Counted from the stretch's first letter, positions 52,653-61,100 are shown. The stretch: DNA of 64,000 nt from JASGTU01 sp963821815 (GCA_963821815.1 CAWGFG010000006.1:1240001-1304000), one strand, 5' to 3'. The notes: generated by a model not told the origin, from the sequence alone. Translations and numbers: made by a program.

Positions 52653-52706
52653 CCATATTCGCCAAGTTCGCGCAACTGAATGAGTACACTCCTACTGTGG
52701 AATCTG

Positions 52707-52752
52707 AACGCTCAGGTTTCGCACTTATTCATGTGTGCGCAAGCCGAGCGTT
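52707..52752 (+). terminator. Imperfect hairpin after the SIS gene
   Basis: AACGCTC (52707-52713) pairs with GAGCGTT (52746-52752). The intervening bases extend the stem imperfectly around GCAC/GTGC, and TTG follows. It could terminate the SorC-SIS transcript. The T-tract is poor. Confidence 0.35.
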
Positions 52753-52940
52753 TGTGCGGATTCACGGCGAATAGTTGATAGAGCATTTGACAGACGTGAT
52801 CTATGACGTATGACGCATTGTCGTAGGCTATTTGTGCCCTACGCTGATGTCAGACTTTGCAGAGTACTAAAGTCAATTTCGCGTACGTTATCGAGGAGGC
52901 GTATATACACAGCACTGTTGTGGTACGAAGGAGCATCAAC

Positions 52941-53222
52941 ATGAAGCGCAGCGAGAACGACAAGCACGTTGTCAACCTAGATCCATACACGATTCGGCAC
53001 TCGACACCCCACCGAGCAACCAACGCTTCGTCCATCCATGCGAGACGCGTCGATAGGCGGCAGCTTTACGTGCATCCGTCATTTCGCGTCACTCGGAAAA
53101 AGAAATCGCGCTCAAGAGTGGCGAAGGCATTTGATACTTTGGGCAGGATCCTTGTGTTCACCTTCTTCATTGGATCACCGTTCATCGTCGCAATTGTCCT
53201 TGGTCGGCATTTCCTCATGTGA
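52941..53222 (+). CDS. Small tail-anchored membrane protein of unknown function
   Basis: 93 residues from the ATG at 52941, which has AAGGAG seven bases upstream. The frame is open further upstream without a ribosome site. It is basic and rich in His, Arg and Ser (a TRKKKSRSR cluster at about residue 51). It ends with one hydrophobic helix, ILVFTFFIGSPFIVAIVLG, a few residues from the C-terminus. That would make it a tail-anchored protein with a positive cytoplasmic part. I do not recognise a family. Confidence 0.6.
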   Translation: MKRSENDKHVVNLDPYTIRHSTPHRATNASSIHARRVDRRQLYVHPSFRVTRKKKSRSRVAKAFDTLGRILVFTFFIGSPFIVAIVLGRHFLM

Positions 53223-53391
53223 ACGCACAGAAGTAGTAATTGATCTTCGCTATCTCACCGCATATTCATAGGTGCAATGCCGCCGTCCTCATCCGCGTTC
53301 GCAACCGCATGCGTACGAAGTGCGTAGAATGCGGTTGTCTGGCATAGAATGGGTGGAACGCTATAGGCTCTGTTGTACGTTGTGAAGGCTG

Positions 53392-54460
53392 ATGCTTCCG
53401 CGAATTCTGCTTGGTATTGTAACTGCTGCGCTCATTGTCCTTGGTGGACTACTTTGTACGTCCCAACGAACCGGACCCGGACCTGATTCGACTTTCGGTG
53501 CGCGCTACGGTATACGCTATGCCGACCTCTGCTCCAAAGATTGTAGAAGTCACGCGCATCGTTGAGGTAACGCGCATTGTTGAAATTGCCGCGACACCCT
53601 CCCCAACCAATACGTCGGCGCTTCCGGATACACCGACACCGACCGTCATACCAACCTCTGAACCGGAGGCTTCTGCGCCTGACGTTGTTGCTGCAGCGGC
53701 GCTTGCGGCTGCAGCTCCGGAGTATGATGAACCGTCCTACGAAAGTGCACCCGTTGCCGACGTAGCAGCAGCCTCTGTTATGGCAGTTGACTATACGCAG
53801 GAATGTCCTACTACCTCCAGCAATCTCTATAGCTTGATTCCGATGACGGGTCCAAGCATCGATCACCCGGATGCACAGCATGCGGATCTGAACCTGAGTT
53901 TGCGCGGATATACGCCTGTGGATTCGGTGGCAGGTCTAATTTCAATAAACGGACCGATAGACAGCGATCCGCCCCAGCTTTGGACTATACTGCCGGACCT
54001 GAATGGTCCGGAGCTGGTGCAATGCTACGCTGTGAACGAATGGAACTGGGGTTGCGGGGATCACGGATGCCCGAGCGGTAGTCCGGTCCGTGGTGAAGTG
54101 TCGCTCCTCGGGTTGCGTACGGCGCCGGGACAACGCGTCAGTATTCCGCATAGAGGTGCGGAGGTCTACGATGGCGGTTATGTGGCAGTGGTTCTCTACG
54201 CGGAACCGACGCGACTTACCCTTGTCTATACAAGAGAAGACAGCGTTGCCAACGGCTACTCAGTCCATCTAGAGAGCTTCTGTGTTGATCCGGCTCTGGT
54301 TGAAGCGTATAGATCAGCCAATGCAGCCGGTCGTCACTCGCTGCCGGCACTGCACAACGGAGACATTGTAGGCACAGCCAGCGGTGACTCGATATTGGTC
54401 GCCGTACGCGATCGCGGCGCATTTACCGATCCGCGCTCACGCAAGGATTGGTGGCAGTAG
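53392..54460 (+). CDS. Secreted protein with VEVTR-type linker, frameshifted near its 5' end
   Basis: An ATG at 53392 (GAAGG just upstream) starts a clear signal/anchor sequence, MLPRILLGIVTAALIVLGGL, whose frame soon ends. The rest lies in the next frame: RPNEPDPDLIRLSVRATVYA, then the repeat IVEVTRIVEVTRIVEI, a Thr/Pro linker, an Ala-rich part and a globular region of about 200 residues with four visible cysteines (ECPTT, QCYAV, WGCGDHGCPSG). Deleting one T of TTT at 53453-53455 joins the two parts into about 355 residues. The VEVTR repeats are common in secreted proteins of Chloroflexota. The globular domain is unrecognised. Confidence 0.72.
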
Positions 54461-54545
54461 CTCAAAACTGACAGGTGCTGCTTGTGGGTCGTTAGCACGC
54501 GGTACTTTACTCCGCAACACCACAGTATTTACTGTGCATGATCAC

Positions 54546-55703
54546 CTAGAGCGCCTGGCTCAGAATTTTCTTCAATTCCTCATCCGTCAGTGTTAACGGA
54601 TTGCCCTTCATGCTGCTGGACGACTGTGACTTTGTGACAATCTCATAAAAGTCCTCGGCGACTATACCGAAATCCGACAGACCAGGAACAGACAGTGCAT
54701 CACATAGTTCCTGTATCCACTGGACGCCGTCCGCGATTGATGCCGACTGATTGCCTGTCACAAGTTGAGCGATGTCCTCGAAACGACCTAGCAGCGGTGA
54801 GTCCGGCTGGCGGGATTGCAGCGCGTGTACGTTTGATTCCACGACGAAGGGCAGCAGCCTGGCGCAAATGATGCCGTGGGGCGCAGGATACATGCCGCCA
54901 AGTACGCCGGCAAACCCGTGAACTGCACCGAGCTTAGCGTTAGCAAGCGCCAAGCCGCCAAACAGGCTAGCAATCGACATATCAGTGCGTGCATACACGT
55001 CCTCGCCGTCTTCGTAAGCTTTGCGCAACGATCTGGCGGCTCGCCGTAACCCCTCCTGCGAGATCGCATCCGTAAGCGGATTGGATAGTGACGAAACGTA
55101 TGGTTCAAGGCACTGCGTAAGCGCATCAAGACCGGTGCTCGCTGTCACCTCGGGCGGCATGCTGACGGTTAAGAGCGGATCGACCAATGCCATCGTGGGC
55201 AGCATGTATGGGCTGCGCATGCTGACTTTAACGCCGTATTCCGCTGATTTGAGGACTGCGTTGCGCGTGACTTCTGCGCCGGCGCCAGCGGTGGTTGGCA
55301 CGGCAATCATCGGCAGAGATTGTTTCGTCAACTGTCTGCCCTCGCCGATGACCTCAAGATAGTCCAGCGGCTCACCGCCATTTGCGACCAGCGCTGCGAT
55401 GGCTTTTCCGCAGTCAATAACACTGCCGCCACCGATTGCAACGACCAAGTCACATCCGCTACTCGTGGCAAGTGACACACCATCCTGTGCGGACTGAATA
55501 CTGGGCTCGCCCTCGACTGAATAGTGGTCGTACTCGATACCGCTATCGAGTAGTGTATCTAGTAACTTTCGGGAGCGTTCTGCACTTGATCCCAGGACAA
55601 CTAATGCCTTCGTTCCCAAACTATGAGCTAAAGCGCCCAACTCCTTGCTCGCGTCCAGACCAAAGATGATCCGATCGTCGGTCGCAAATTCGAATCGGTT
55701 CAT
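54546..55703 (-). CDS. Iron-containing alcohol dehydrogenase family protein
   Basis: 385 residues from the ATG at 55703. The NAD-binding GGGSVIDCGKAIAALV lies in the N-terminal half. In the helical half, the metal-ligand positions are Asp about 193 (TGLDALTQ), Gln about 197 where many members have His, His about 261 (GAVHGFAG) and His about 275 (APHGIICA). It resembles maleylacetate-reductase- and lactaldehyde-type members. The gene follows the ABM monooxygenase by two bases once the frameshift in that gene is corrected, so they form one operon. Confidence 0.9.
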   Translation of the reverse strand: MNRFEFATDDRIIFGLDASKELGALAHSLGTKALVVLGSSAERSRKLLDTLLDSGIEYDHYSVEGEPSIQSAQDGVSLATSSGCDLVVAIGGGSVIDCGKAIAALVANGGEPLDYLEVIGEGRQLTKQSLPMIAVPTTAGAGAEVTRNAVLKSAEYGVKVSMRSPYMLPTMALVDPLLTVSMPPEVTASTGLDALTQCLEPYVSSLSNPLTDAISQEGLRRAARSLRKAYEDGEDVYARTDMSIASLFGGLALANAKLGAVHGFAGVLGGMYPAPHGIICARLLPFVVESNVHALQSRQPDSPLLGRFEDIAQLVTGNQSASIADGVQWIQELCDALSVPGLSDFGIVAEDFYEIVTKSQSSSSMKGNPLTLTDEELKKILSQAL

Positions 55704-55705
55704 CG

Positions 55706-56018
55706 TCAATCCCAACCTTCATCATCCGGGAACAGATTCGCGAACTTGATGCTGGAACGCGGCTCAGCCATCATATCGGCAGACTGTGTCACGCCACGTA
55801 TGGTAGTGGGCGGTCTCTTTATGCTTGCCTGCATCAGCCTCGGTACGATAGACCTCTACCAGAGTGTACTTATTGTCCGCTCCTTGCTCCTTCAGAACAT
55901 CGAAACGAGCAATGCCGGGCTCACGGACGCTGTTGCGAGCGTTCTCCAGCGTTGCCTGAATGAAAGACTCCTCGTGCCCAGGTTTCACATGCACAAATAC
56001 GTGAACGATAAACATGGC
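55706..56018 (-). CDS. ABM-family (antibiotic biosynthesis monooxygenase-like) protein, frameshifted
   Basis: From the ATG at 56018 (AAAGGAAT upstream) the protein reads MFIVHVFVHVKPGHEESFIQ, with REPGIARFDVLKEQGADNKY and HKETAHYHTWRDTV. It is an ABM/LsrG-like ferredoxin-fold monooxygenase or isomerase of about 103 residues. After WRDTV the frame ends soon. Removing one base at 55781-55782 gives ADMMAEPRSSIKFANLFPDD and a stop at 55706-55708, the ending expected for the family. It is coupled to the iron alcohol dehydrogenase gene. Confidence 0.85.
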
Positions 56019-56050
56019 AAGATTCCTTTCCGTGAAACCGAATAAAACTA

Positions 56051-56080
56051 TTGACGTTCTGCGAAATCGGGCTGTATTGT
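56051..56080 (+). promoter_or_regulatory. Putative promoter for the methyltransferase remnant and PyrK-like gene
   Basis: TTGACG (56051-56056) and TATTGT (56075-56080) are separated by 18 bases. It lies between the divergent ABM gene and the plus-strand remnant. The -10 is imperfect. Confidence 0.4.
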
Positions 56081-56156
56081 ACAGTAGTGTATCATGGAGC
56101 CGACTACATATACATGCCATGGACGCAGTCATTTGAACAGGCGGGCTAGAGACAGA

Positions 56157-56408
56157 ATGCACGAGCAGGACACGAGCGTGCAGGCGTGGAACGAAGTTAG
56201 CCAGGCGTATAACAGAGTCCGCAGCCGAGGCGCTGTCTCTATTGACTACGAACCGTTCTGCCCCATGGAAGATGAGCTGAAGATGCTCGGAGATGTCGGT
56301 AAGTTGCACCTTCCTATCGATGGACCGTTTGCCAGCCTGCGTAATATACCTCACACATTGATCATTACGGCACACAATGCTTCGGATACTTTCTATAGAG
56401 AACTATGA
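56157..56408 (+). pseudogene. N-terminal remnant of a class I SAM-dependent methyltransferase
   Basis: The first 50 residues from the ATG at 56157 (SVQAWNEVSQAYNRVRSRGA, then VSIDYEPFCPMEDELKMLGD) match the start of a common methyltransferase type that goes on with 'LGDVRGKRVLELGCGGG'. Here the sequence leaves the family right after LGDVGK, and the SAM-binding glycine motif is absent. The frame runs on for about 30 unrelated residues to a TGA that overlaps the next ATG. It is a truncated gene whose 3' part has been deleted. Confidence 0.6.
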
Positions 56409-57175
56409 CAGATATCACTTGTAAGTCAGACGTGAAGCGAACATTGCATACAGCTGCCAGGATTGTCGACATCCAGCAGGATAACTTTCGGACGAGGACA
56501 TTTGTGCTGGATGCGGGTTGTCAGGCGCTACCCGGTCAGTATGTGATGATATGGCAGCCGGGATTCGATGAGAAGCCTTTTTCGCTGGTGGATTCGGATC
56601 CCGTCACTATCATGATCACCTCCGTCGGGCCAACAACCAGACTCTTTCATGAGCAACGCGTTGGCGACAAGCTTTGGCTGCGAGGGCCGTTCGGGAACGG
56701 ATTCAGTGTGGCAGACGACGTACAACATGCGCTGCTAGTCGGCGGCGGATACGGCGTCGCGCCGCTTTTGTTCCTGGCCGATCGGATGCTGGACCATGTC
56801 CCGCGTATATCTGTTGCGATCGGTGCGCAGAAAGCTGAAGCGCTGCTTTATGCCGACCGCTTCAGATCATTACAGGGTCGGACGTCAACAAGACTAGATC
56901 TGCATCTTTCAACCGACGACGGTTCAGTCGGAAATCATGGATTTGTAACCATACCTGTTGAACATCTTCTGCAACAAAACGATGTCGACTGTCTATATGC
57001 GTGTGGACCGGACGTGATGCTGCAGGCGCTGCGCCTTCAAGCCAACGAACATGACGTGCCGTGCCAGTTGAGTTGGGAGGCGTATATGCGTTGTGGTATG
57101 GGACTTTGCGGCTCGTGTGAGCACGAGGGACAGTTGCTCTGTATGGATGGTCCGGTGCTACGATACAAAGAATGA
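56405..57175 (+). CDS. PyrK-like electron-transfer flavoprotein (dihydroorotate dehydrogenase electron transfer subunit family)
   Basis: This 256-residue protein has the ferredoxin-reductase fold: FAD-binding EKPFSLVDSD (56-65), the NAD-binding VGGGYGVAPLLFLAD (112-126) and a C-terminal [2Fe-2S] site with Cys230, 235, 238 and 246 (RCGMGLCGSCEHEGQLLC). This matches PyrK and related electron-transfer subunits. No pyrD lies beside it in the window, so its partner may be encoded elsewhere. It starts by an ATGA overlap with the methyltransferase remnant. Confidence 0.9.
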   Translation: MTDITCKSDVKRTLHTAARIVDIQQDNFRTRTFVLDAGCQALPGQYVMIWQPGFDEKPFSLVDSDPVTIMITSVGPTTRLFHEQRVGDKLWLRGPFGNGFSVADDVQHALLVGGGYGVAPLLFLADRMLDHVPRISVAIGAQKAEALLYADRFRSLQGRTSTRLDLHLSTDDGSVGNHGFVTIPVEHLLQQNDVDCLYACGPDVMLQALRLQANEHDVPCQLSWEAYMRCGMGLCGSCEHEGQLLCMDGPVLRYKE

Positions 57176-57299
57176 TTTTGCTACAGATAGCGCAATACCG
57201 TATTCTCTTGCACAATTAGTATGCATCAATAAAGCAGGCGCAACCAAACAAAAAGCTTCACGACAGAAACTCGCAGGCGCTTAATCAGAAAGTTCAGAC

Positions 57300-58319
57300 A
57301 TGACAGAAACCGCAGGGCAAATAGAGCAAATTGAATCAACACAGCAAAGGTCGGTTGGCGACTGGATCCGATTGTTGTTGGGGGGCTTCCTCATTGGCAG
57401 CGGAAATGTTGTACCCGGCGTTTCCGGCGGCACCATGGCCTTCATTCTTGGCGTTTACGAAGAGCTTGTGGAAAGCCTGCGCATGGCCGGTCAGCCGGCT
57501 TTCTATCGCGCACTACTTAAATTCGACATCCGAAATGCACTCCGATTAGTGCATGCAGGTTTCTTGATCACCATCATAACGGGCGCATTGCTGGCTGTTC
57601 TCACGCTTGTGCCCGGCCTTGAATGGATGCTCATTTACCAGCCTGTATTAATATGGAGCTTCTTCTTCGGCTTGATACTCGCTTCCGTTGTCGTGGTTGG
57701 GCGTACCATCCATCATTGGACGATCATCATCGCCGCAGCGCTACTCATCGGTGCAGTTGGCGCCTACTTACTGGTGAACCTCGTTCCCGTTGAAACGCCG
57801 AACACGTGGTGGTTTCTCATGCTGAGCGGCGCCATGGCTATCTGCGCCATGATTCTGCCCGGCCTATCCGGCTCCTTCGTGCTGGTGCTTATGGGGAAGT
57901 ACGCGTACTTTGTGCATGCGGTGAACCAACGTGATATCGTCGCTCTGTTTTGGGCGGGGCTTGGTGCGGTCATTGGACTGGTGACATTCGCACAGTTGCT
58001 GAGCTGGCTGTTCAAGCGTTATCGCGATATCACAGTAGCCGTCTTGACTGGTTTCATGCTGGGCAGCCTGCGCAAAGTTTGGCCATGGAAAGAGACGCTC
58101 GAGTTCTTTACCGACCGCCACGGCGAACTTATTCCGCTGGTCGAGAAGAACATCCTGCCCCAATTGCGCATAGATGGCTCGTTCAATATGGAGATACTCT
58201 TCGCGGTTGCGGCAGCGCTGCTGGGTCTTGTGCTTGTGCTCATCATTGAAAAGTGGGGCGCACAGGACGAGGGGCCGTATGCCGAGTACGAAAAAGAGTA
58301 CCCGACCGTGACAAGCTAG
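57300..58319 (+). CDS. DUF368 membrane protein, PopT-like undecaprenyl phosphate translocase family
   Basis: This 339-residue multi-pass membrane protein carries the DUF368 hallmark GSGNVVPGVSGGTMAFILGV (residues 33-52) and its internal repeat MILPGLSGSFVLVLMGKY. DUF368 proteins (PopT) have been shown in other bacteria to return undecaprenyl phosphate across the membrane. The motif is complete, so the same role in cell-envelope precursor recycling is likely. About eight or nine helices are visible. Confidence 0.92.
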   Translation: MTETAGQIEQIESTQQRSVGDWIRLLLGGFLIGSGNVVPGVSGGTMAFILGVYEELVESLRMAGQPAFYRALLKFDIRNALRLVHAGFLITIITGALLAVLTLVPGLEWMLIYQPVLIWSFFFGLILASVVVVGRTIHHWTIIIAAALLIGAVGAYLLVNLVPVETPNTWWFLMLSGAMAICAMILPGLSGSFVLVLMGKYAYFVHAVNQRDIVALFWAGLGAVIGLVTFAQLLSWLFKRYRDITVAVLTGFMLGSLRKVWPWKETLEFFTDRHGELIPLVEKNILPQLRIDGSFNMEILFAVAAALLGLVLVLIIEKWGAQDEGPYAEYEKEYPTVTS

Positions 58320-58350
58320 TTCCCGAGAGACTTAGTACAGGACGATACTC

Positions 58351-58956
58351 GTGACAGACCCGCACAGGATCGCGGCCATCGTCGCAGCAGCCGGGTTGAG
58401 CACGCGCATGGGCAAACCAAAACAGCTGCTTCCCTGGGGCGATTCGACCATCATTCGCACGGTCGTCGACAACCTCACCGAAGCAGGCGCTGCTCCAGTG
58501 GTGGTCGTAGTCGGTCATCGTGCAGATGAAGTTATGCTTGCCCTTGAGCAGTCAAATGCGACGTTCGCGTACAACCAAGCCTATGCAACCAGCGGCCTGC
58601 TACAGTCGTTTCAGGCGGGTCTGCGTGCGCTAGATCAACCGTTCCAGTTCGACGGCGTATTGCTTTGTCTTGGCGATCAACCGCATGTGGACGAGTCACT
58701 GCTGCGCCCCATCTTGAACTGTGCTACGCAGTCTATCCATAGAATCGTCGTTCCGCGTTACCAGGGCAAACGAGGACACCCCATATACCTGCCGGCATGG
58801 CTTATCAATAAGGTAAACTCCCTTGGCGACGATGAGACGCTTCGCACCGTCATTGTCGACTACGCACATGAGATTACGTATGTTGATGTTGACTCGCCGG
58901 ACATTCTTTCCGATATTGATACGCCTTCGGACTACGAGAACCTAAAGCCCTTCTAG
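58351..58956 (+). CDS. mocA: MocA-like molybdenum cofactor nucleotidyltransferase
   Basis: 201 residues from a GTG. It is an NTP-transferase fold with the nucleotide-binding IVAAAGLSTRMGKPKQLLPW (10-29), CLGDQPHVD and PRYQGKRGHPIYLPA. This is the MocA/MobA-like family that attaches CMP (or GMP) to molybdopterin for xanthine-dehydrogenase-type enzymes. Two XdhC genes follow, so this is a molybdoenzyme maturation cluster. The enzyme it serves may be the dehydrogenase encoded at 44.8-48.6 kb. Confidence 0.92.
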   Translation: MTDPHRIAAIVAAAGLSTRMGKPKQLLPWGDSTIIRTVVDNLTEAGAAPVVVVVGHRADEVMLALEQSNATFAYNQAYATSGLLQSFQAGLRALDQPFQFDGVLLCLGDQPHVDESLLRPILNCATQSIHRIVVPRYQGKRGHPIYLPAWLINKVNSLGDDETLRTVIVDYAHEITYVDVDSPDILSDIDTPSDYENLKPF

Positions 58957-59055
58957 ATTTCGATATCTCTGTAATGTGCAGCACTGGTCGGTCGTGCCTA
59001 TTCGCGCTACAATTGCCAGAGATGACGGGAAGAGCTGTCAGGAAGGAGCGAAACA

Positions 59056-59379
59056 ATGTCTGCCGAAATCTATCAGCGTCTGAAAGAGCTTAACGATTCA
59101 GGAACGTCTGTCGCTGTTGCCACGATAACCGAGGTCAAAGGCTCGGTGCCGCGTGAAGTGGGCGCCAAGATGATCATCCATCCGCTAGGCAAACACGTGG
59201 GGACGGTCGGCGGCGGATGCGGTGAGGCGGATGTGATTCGTGCCGCGCTGGATGTGATGGACGATGGTAAACCGCGCAATGTGGAAGTCGACCTGACCGA
59301 GGAGATCTCCATGCAGAGTTCAGGCGTATGCGGCGGCACAATGACTGTCTTCGTCGAACTCTGGGGAGCGCACGAGTGA
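59056..59379 (+). CDS. XdhC/CoxI family protein, N-terminal type
   Basis: This 107-residue protein has VAVATITEVKGSVPREVGAK, the glycine motif GTVGGGCGEADVIRAALDV and a closing SGVCGGTMTVFVELWG. It is the XdhC_CoxI domain alone, without the Rossmann domain. XdhC proteins bind molybdenum cofactor, protect it and help insert the sulfurated form. Its stop overlaps the start of the next gene (GTGA), which encodes the missing Rossmann part. Confidence 0.92.
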   Translation: MSAEIYQRLKELNDSGTSVAVATITEVKGSVPREVGAKMIIHPLGKHVGTVGGGCGEADVIRAALDVMDDGKPRNVEVDLTEEISMQSSGVCGGTMTVFVELWGAHE

Positions 59380-60212
59380 GCGACCCCCTCCTAGACAGGC
59401 TATTACAGGCAATTCAGAACGGGGAGCAAGTAGCGTTGCTTACTGTCGTCCGTGCTGGCGGGAAGTATGCAGATGCAGTCGGCAACCGTTGTATCCTATG
59501 GCAGTCACCAGCCGGCAAGGTGGAAGGTGATCTAGGACTGGACAACCTGACGGAACAGGTACACGCCGATTCAGTTCAAGCTTTATCCGCTCGTCAGCCC
59601 AAACTGCTCGAGTACGCGACCGAATCTGGACAGGCGCAAGTGTTCGTAGAAGTCCAGAGACGCCCGCCGCGCCTGATCATCGTCGGAGCTGGTCACATCG
59701 CCGTCCCGCTGGCGCAAATGGCGTCGATCTGTGATTTCCACGTAACGGTCATGGACGACCGGCGGCAGTTTGCTAACGCAGAGCGTTTTCCCGCTGCCGA
59801 TGTGGTTATCGCGGGCGCCTTGACTCCGGAACTGCGCAGGATACGCGAGGACGGTCCAGGTTATGACCAAGATACCTATGTTGTGCTCGTCACGCGCGGT
59901 CACCAGTACGACATGGATTCGCTGGTAGAACTCATCGATGACCCTCGGGCCTATATCGGCATGATCGGCAGCCAGCGGCGTATCCAGGCCGTATTTCAGT
60001 TGTTGGAATCGGAAAAAGGCATCCCGCCGGAACGTTTTGATAATGTGTATGCGCCTATCGGATTGGACATTGGCGCGCACACGCCGGCTGAAATTGCCGT
60101 CTGCATCATGGCAGAGATCATTAACGTCATGCGCGGGGGGCCTGCCGTCTCCATGAGCGAGCAGTTGCGGCAGCAAAGAGAGCATCGGCGGGCTGCTCTG
60201 CACCGCCAATGA
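59376..60212 (+). CDS. XdhC family protein with Rossmann domain
   Basis: About 278 residues from the GTG at 59376, in the GTGA overlap with the preceding gene. An N-terminal XdhC-like segment (LLDRLLQAIQNGEQVALLTV) precedes a Rossmann domain with RLIIVGAGHIAVPLAQMA, VTRGHQYDMDSL, YIGMIGSQRR and PIGLDIGAHTPAEIAVCIMA. These last motifs are diagnostic of XdhC_C. With the preceding short protein it forms the two-part chaperone for a xanthine-dehydrogenase-type enzyme. Confidence 0.93.
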   Translation: MSDPLLDRLLQAIQNGEQVALLTVVRAGGKYADAVGNRCILWQSPAGKVEGDLGLDNLTEQVHADSVQALSARQPKLLEYATESGQAQVFVEVQRRPPRLIIVGAGHIAVPLAQMASICDFHVTVMDDRRQFANAERFPAADVVIAGALTPELRRIREDGPGYDQDTYVVLVTRGHQYDMDSLVELIDDPRAYIGMIGSQRRIQAVFQLLESEKGIPPERFDNVYAPIGLDIGAHTPAEIAVCIMAEIINVMRGGPAVSMSEQLRQQREHRRAALHRQ

Positions 60213-60259
60213 ATAAAAGAACAAACTGCCACAGAGCAAACGTCGAAGGAAGCATCAGC

Positions 60260-60622
60260 ATGGATCACGCTACCACAGTCGGCGCGCTGCGCGATGAAGT
60301 CGCCCAGTTCGTTTCCGCCCGGGATTGGGATGGTTATCATACGCCCAAGAACCTAGCCATGAGCATCGCCATCGAAGCGGCGGAGATCATGGAGCATTTC
60401 CAGTGGATGACGGTGGAACAGGCGGTGGAGTTGGTGCAGGGTGACGAGACTCGTGCCGAAGTGGCGGATGAGCTAGCGGACGTACTTATCTATTGTATGA
60501 GTTTTGCCAATGCAGCGGACATCGACATAACGACGGCTGTGCGCAAGAAGCTGGCGCGCAACGAAGGACGCTTTCCAGTCGAGGTGGTGTCAGGCAAGCT
60601 TGGCCCCTACTCTGAAAAATAG
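60260..60622 (+). CDS. MazG-like nucleotide pyrophosphohydrolase (RS21-C6/DCTPP1 type)
   Basis: 120 residues from the ATG at 60260, with GAAGGA upstream. Motifs are DGYHTPKNLAMSIAIEAAEI followed by EHFQW, and ADELADVLIYCMSFANAADI, which supply the Mg-binding Glu and Asp residues. Proteins of this type hydrolyse non-canonical or excess NTPs and dNTPs to monophosphates and pyrophosphate. It stands just before the SOS mutasome, and nucleotide-pool cleaning would fit that place, although it has no LexA box of its own. Confidence 0.93.
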   Translation: MDHATTVGALRDEVAQFVSARDWDGYHTPKNLAMSIAIEAAEIMEHFQWMTVEQAVELVQGDETRAEVADELADVLIYCMSFANAADIDITTAVRKKLARNEGRFPVEVVSGKLGPYSEK

Positions 60623-60959
60623 TTTCATGCTCCAAGTTTCAGGTTTCAGGTGGTAAGTTCCAGGTTCGGCCTTCACCGTTGGATGGCTCTTACCCAAGGT
60701 TTCTCCTGCTTTGATGATACATATTCTACAGTTGTACGACCAACGGAGTTCGAACCTACCGATTTAAGTTCGGCCCGTTGAGGCGCGTAACATACGGAAA
60801 GCTTCAACAAACTTGGCCGTAGTTCAATTCCGCACATTCTTTTGATTTCCGTACAACAATATGCAGTATTTTTCACCCCCACCCCTTCACCCCCCTCACG
60901 GATTCACCCCCTGCCGCACCATCTCTACCCCAAACAGTACTTTTCTCAGAAAATTCCTC
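60623..60959. other. Intergenic region before the SOS promoter
   Basis: No gene is supported here. It begins with a short TTTCAGG/TTCCAGG direct repeat (about 60635-60668). Near its end it carries a C-rich tract (60876-60911) that would be G-rich on the minus strand. Confidence 0.6.
60876..60911 (-). other. Putative G-quadruplex motif
   Basis: On the minus strand four runs of 5, 6, 4 and 5 guanines are separated by loops of about 11, 4 and 1 bases. It lies 48 bases upstream of the SOS promoter -35. Formation in the cell is not shown by sequence. Confidence 0.45.
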
Positions 60960-60989
60960 TTGAAAATAGAACACATGTTCTGATATACT
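60960..60989 (+). promoter_or_regulatory. SOS promoter of the imuA-imuB-dnaE2 operon
   Basis: TTGAAA (60960-60965), an 18-base spacer and TATACT (60984-60989) with a TG one base before the -10. The spacer contains a LexA box, so repressor binding would directly block RNA polymerase. The first gene starts about 110 bases downstream. Confidence 0.85.
60969..60980. promoter_or_regulatory. LexA binding site (GAAC-N4-GTTC)
   Basis: GAACACATGTTC is a perfect match to the GAAC-N4-GTTC LexA/DinR box of Gram-positive-type bacteria, flanked by A and T that extend the palindrome. It sits inside the promoter spacer of a DNA damage mutagenesis operon. Confidence 0.88.
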
Positions 60990-61100
60990 GGAACTGTCCG
61001 AGGCGCACGCCAAAAACGCAGCGCACCCTACTCGCCACACGCAGCGCCCTACGGACAGCGTTTCACGGAGTTCCCGAGCCGCCGCACGCCAGCTGCGATT

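Noticed and set aside
60740..60800. GTTCGAACC, like a tRNA T-loop
   Set aside because: The flanking bases do not pair into a T-stem and no acceptor, D or anticodon arm can be built around it.
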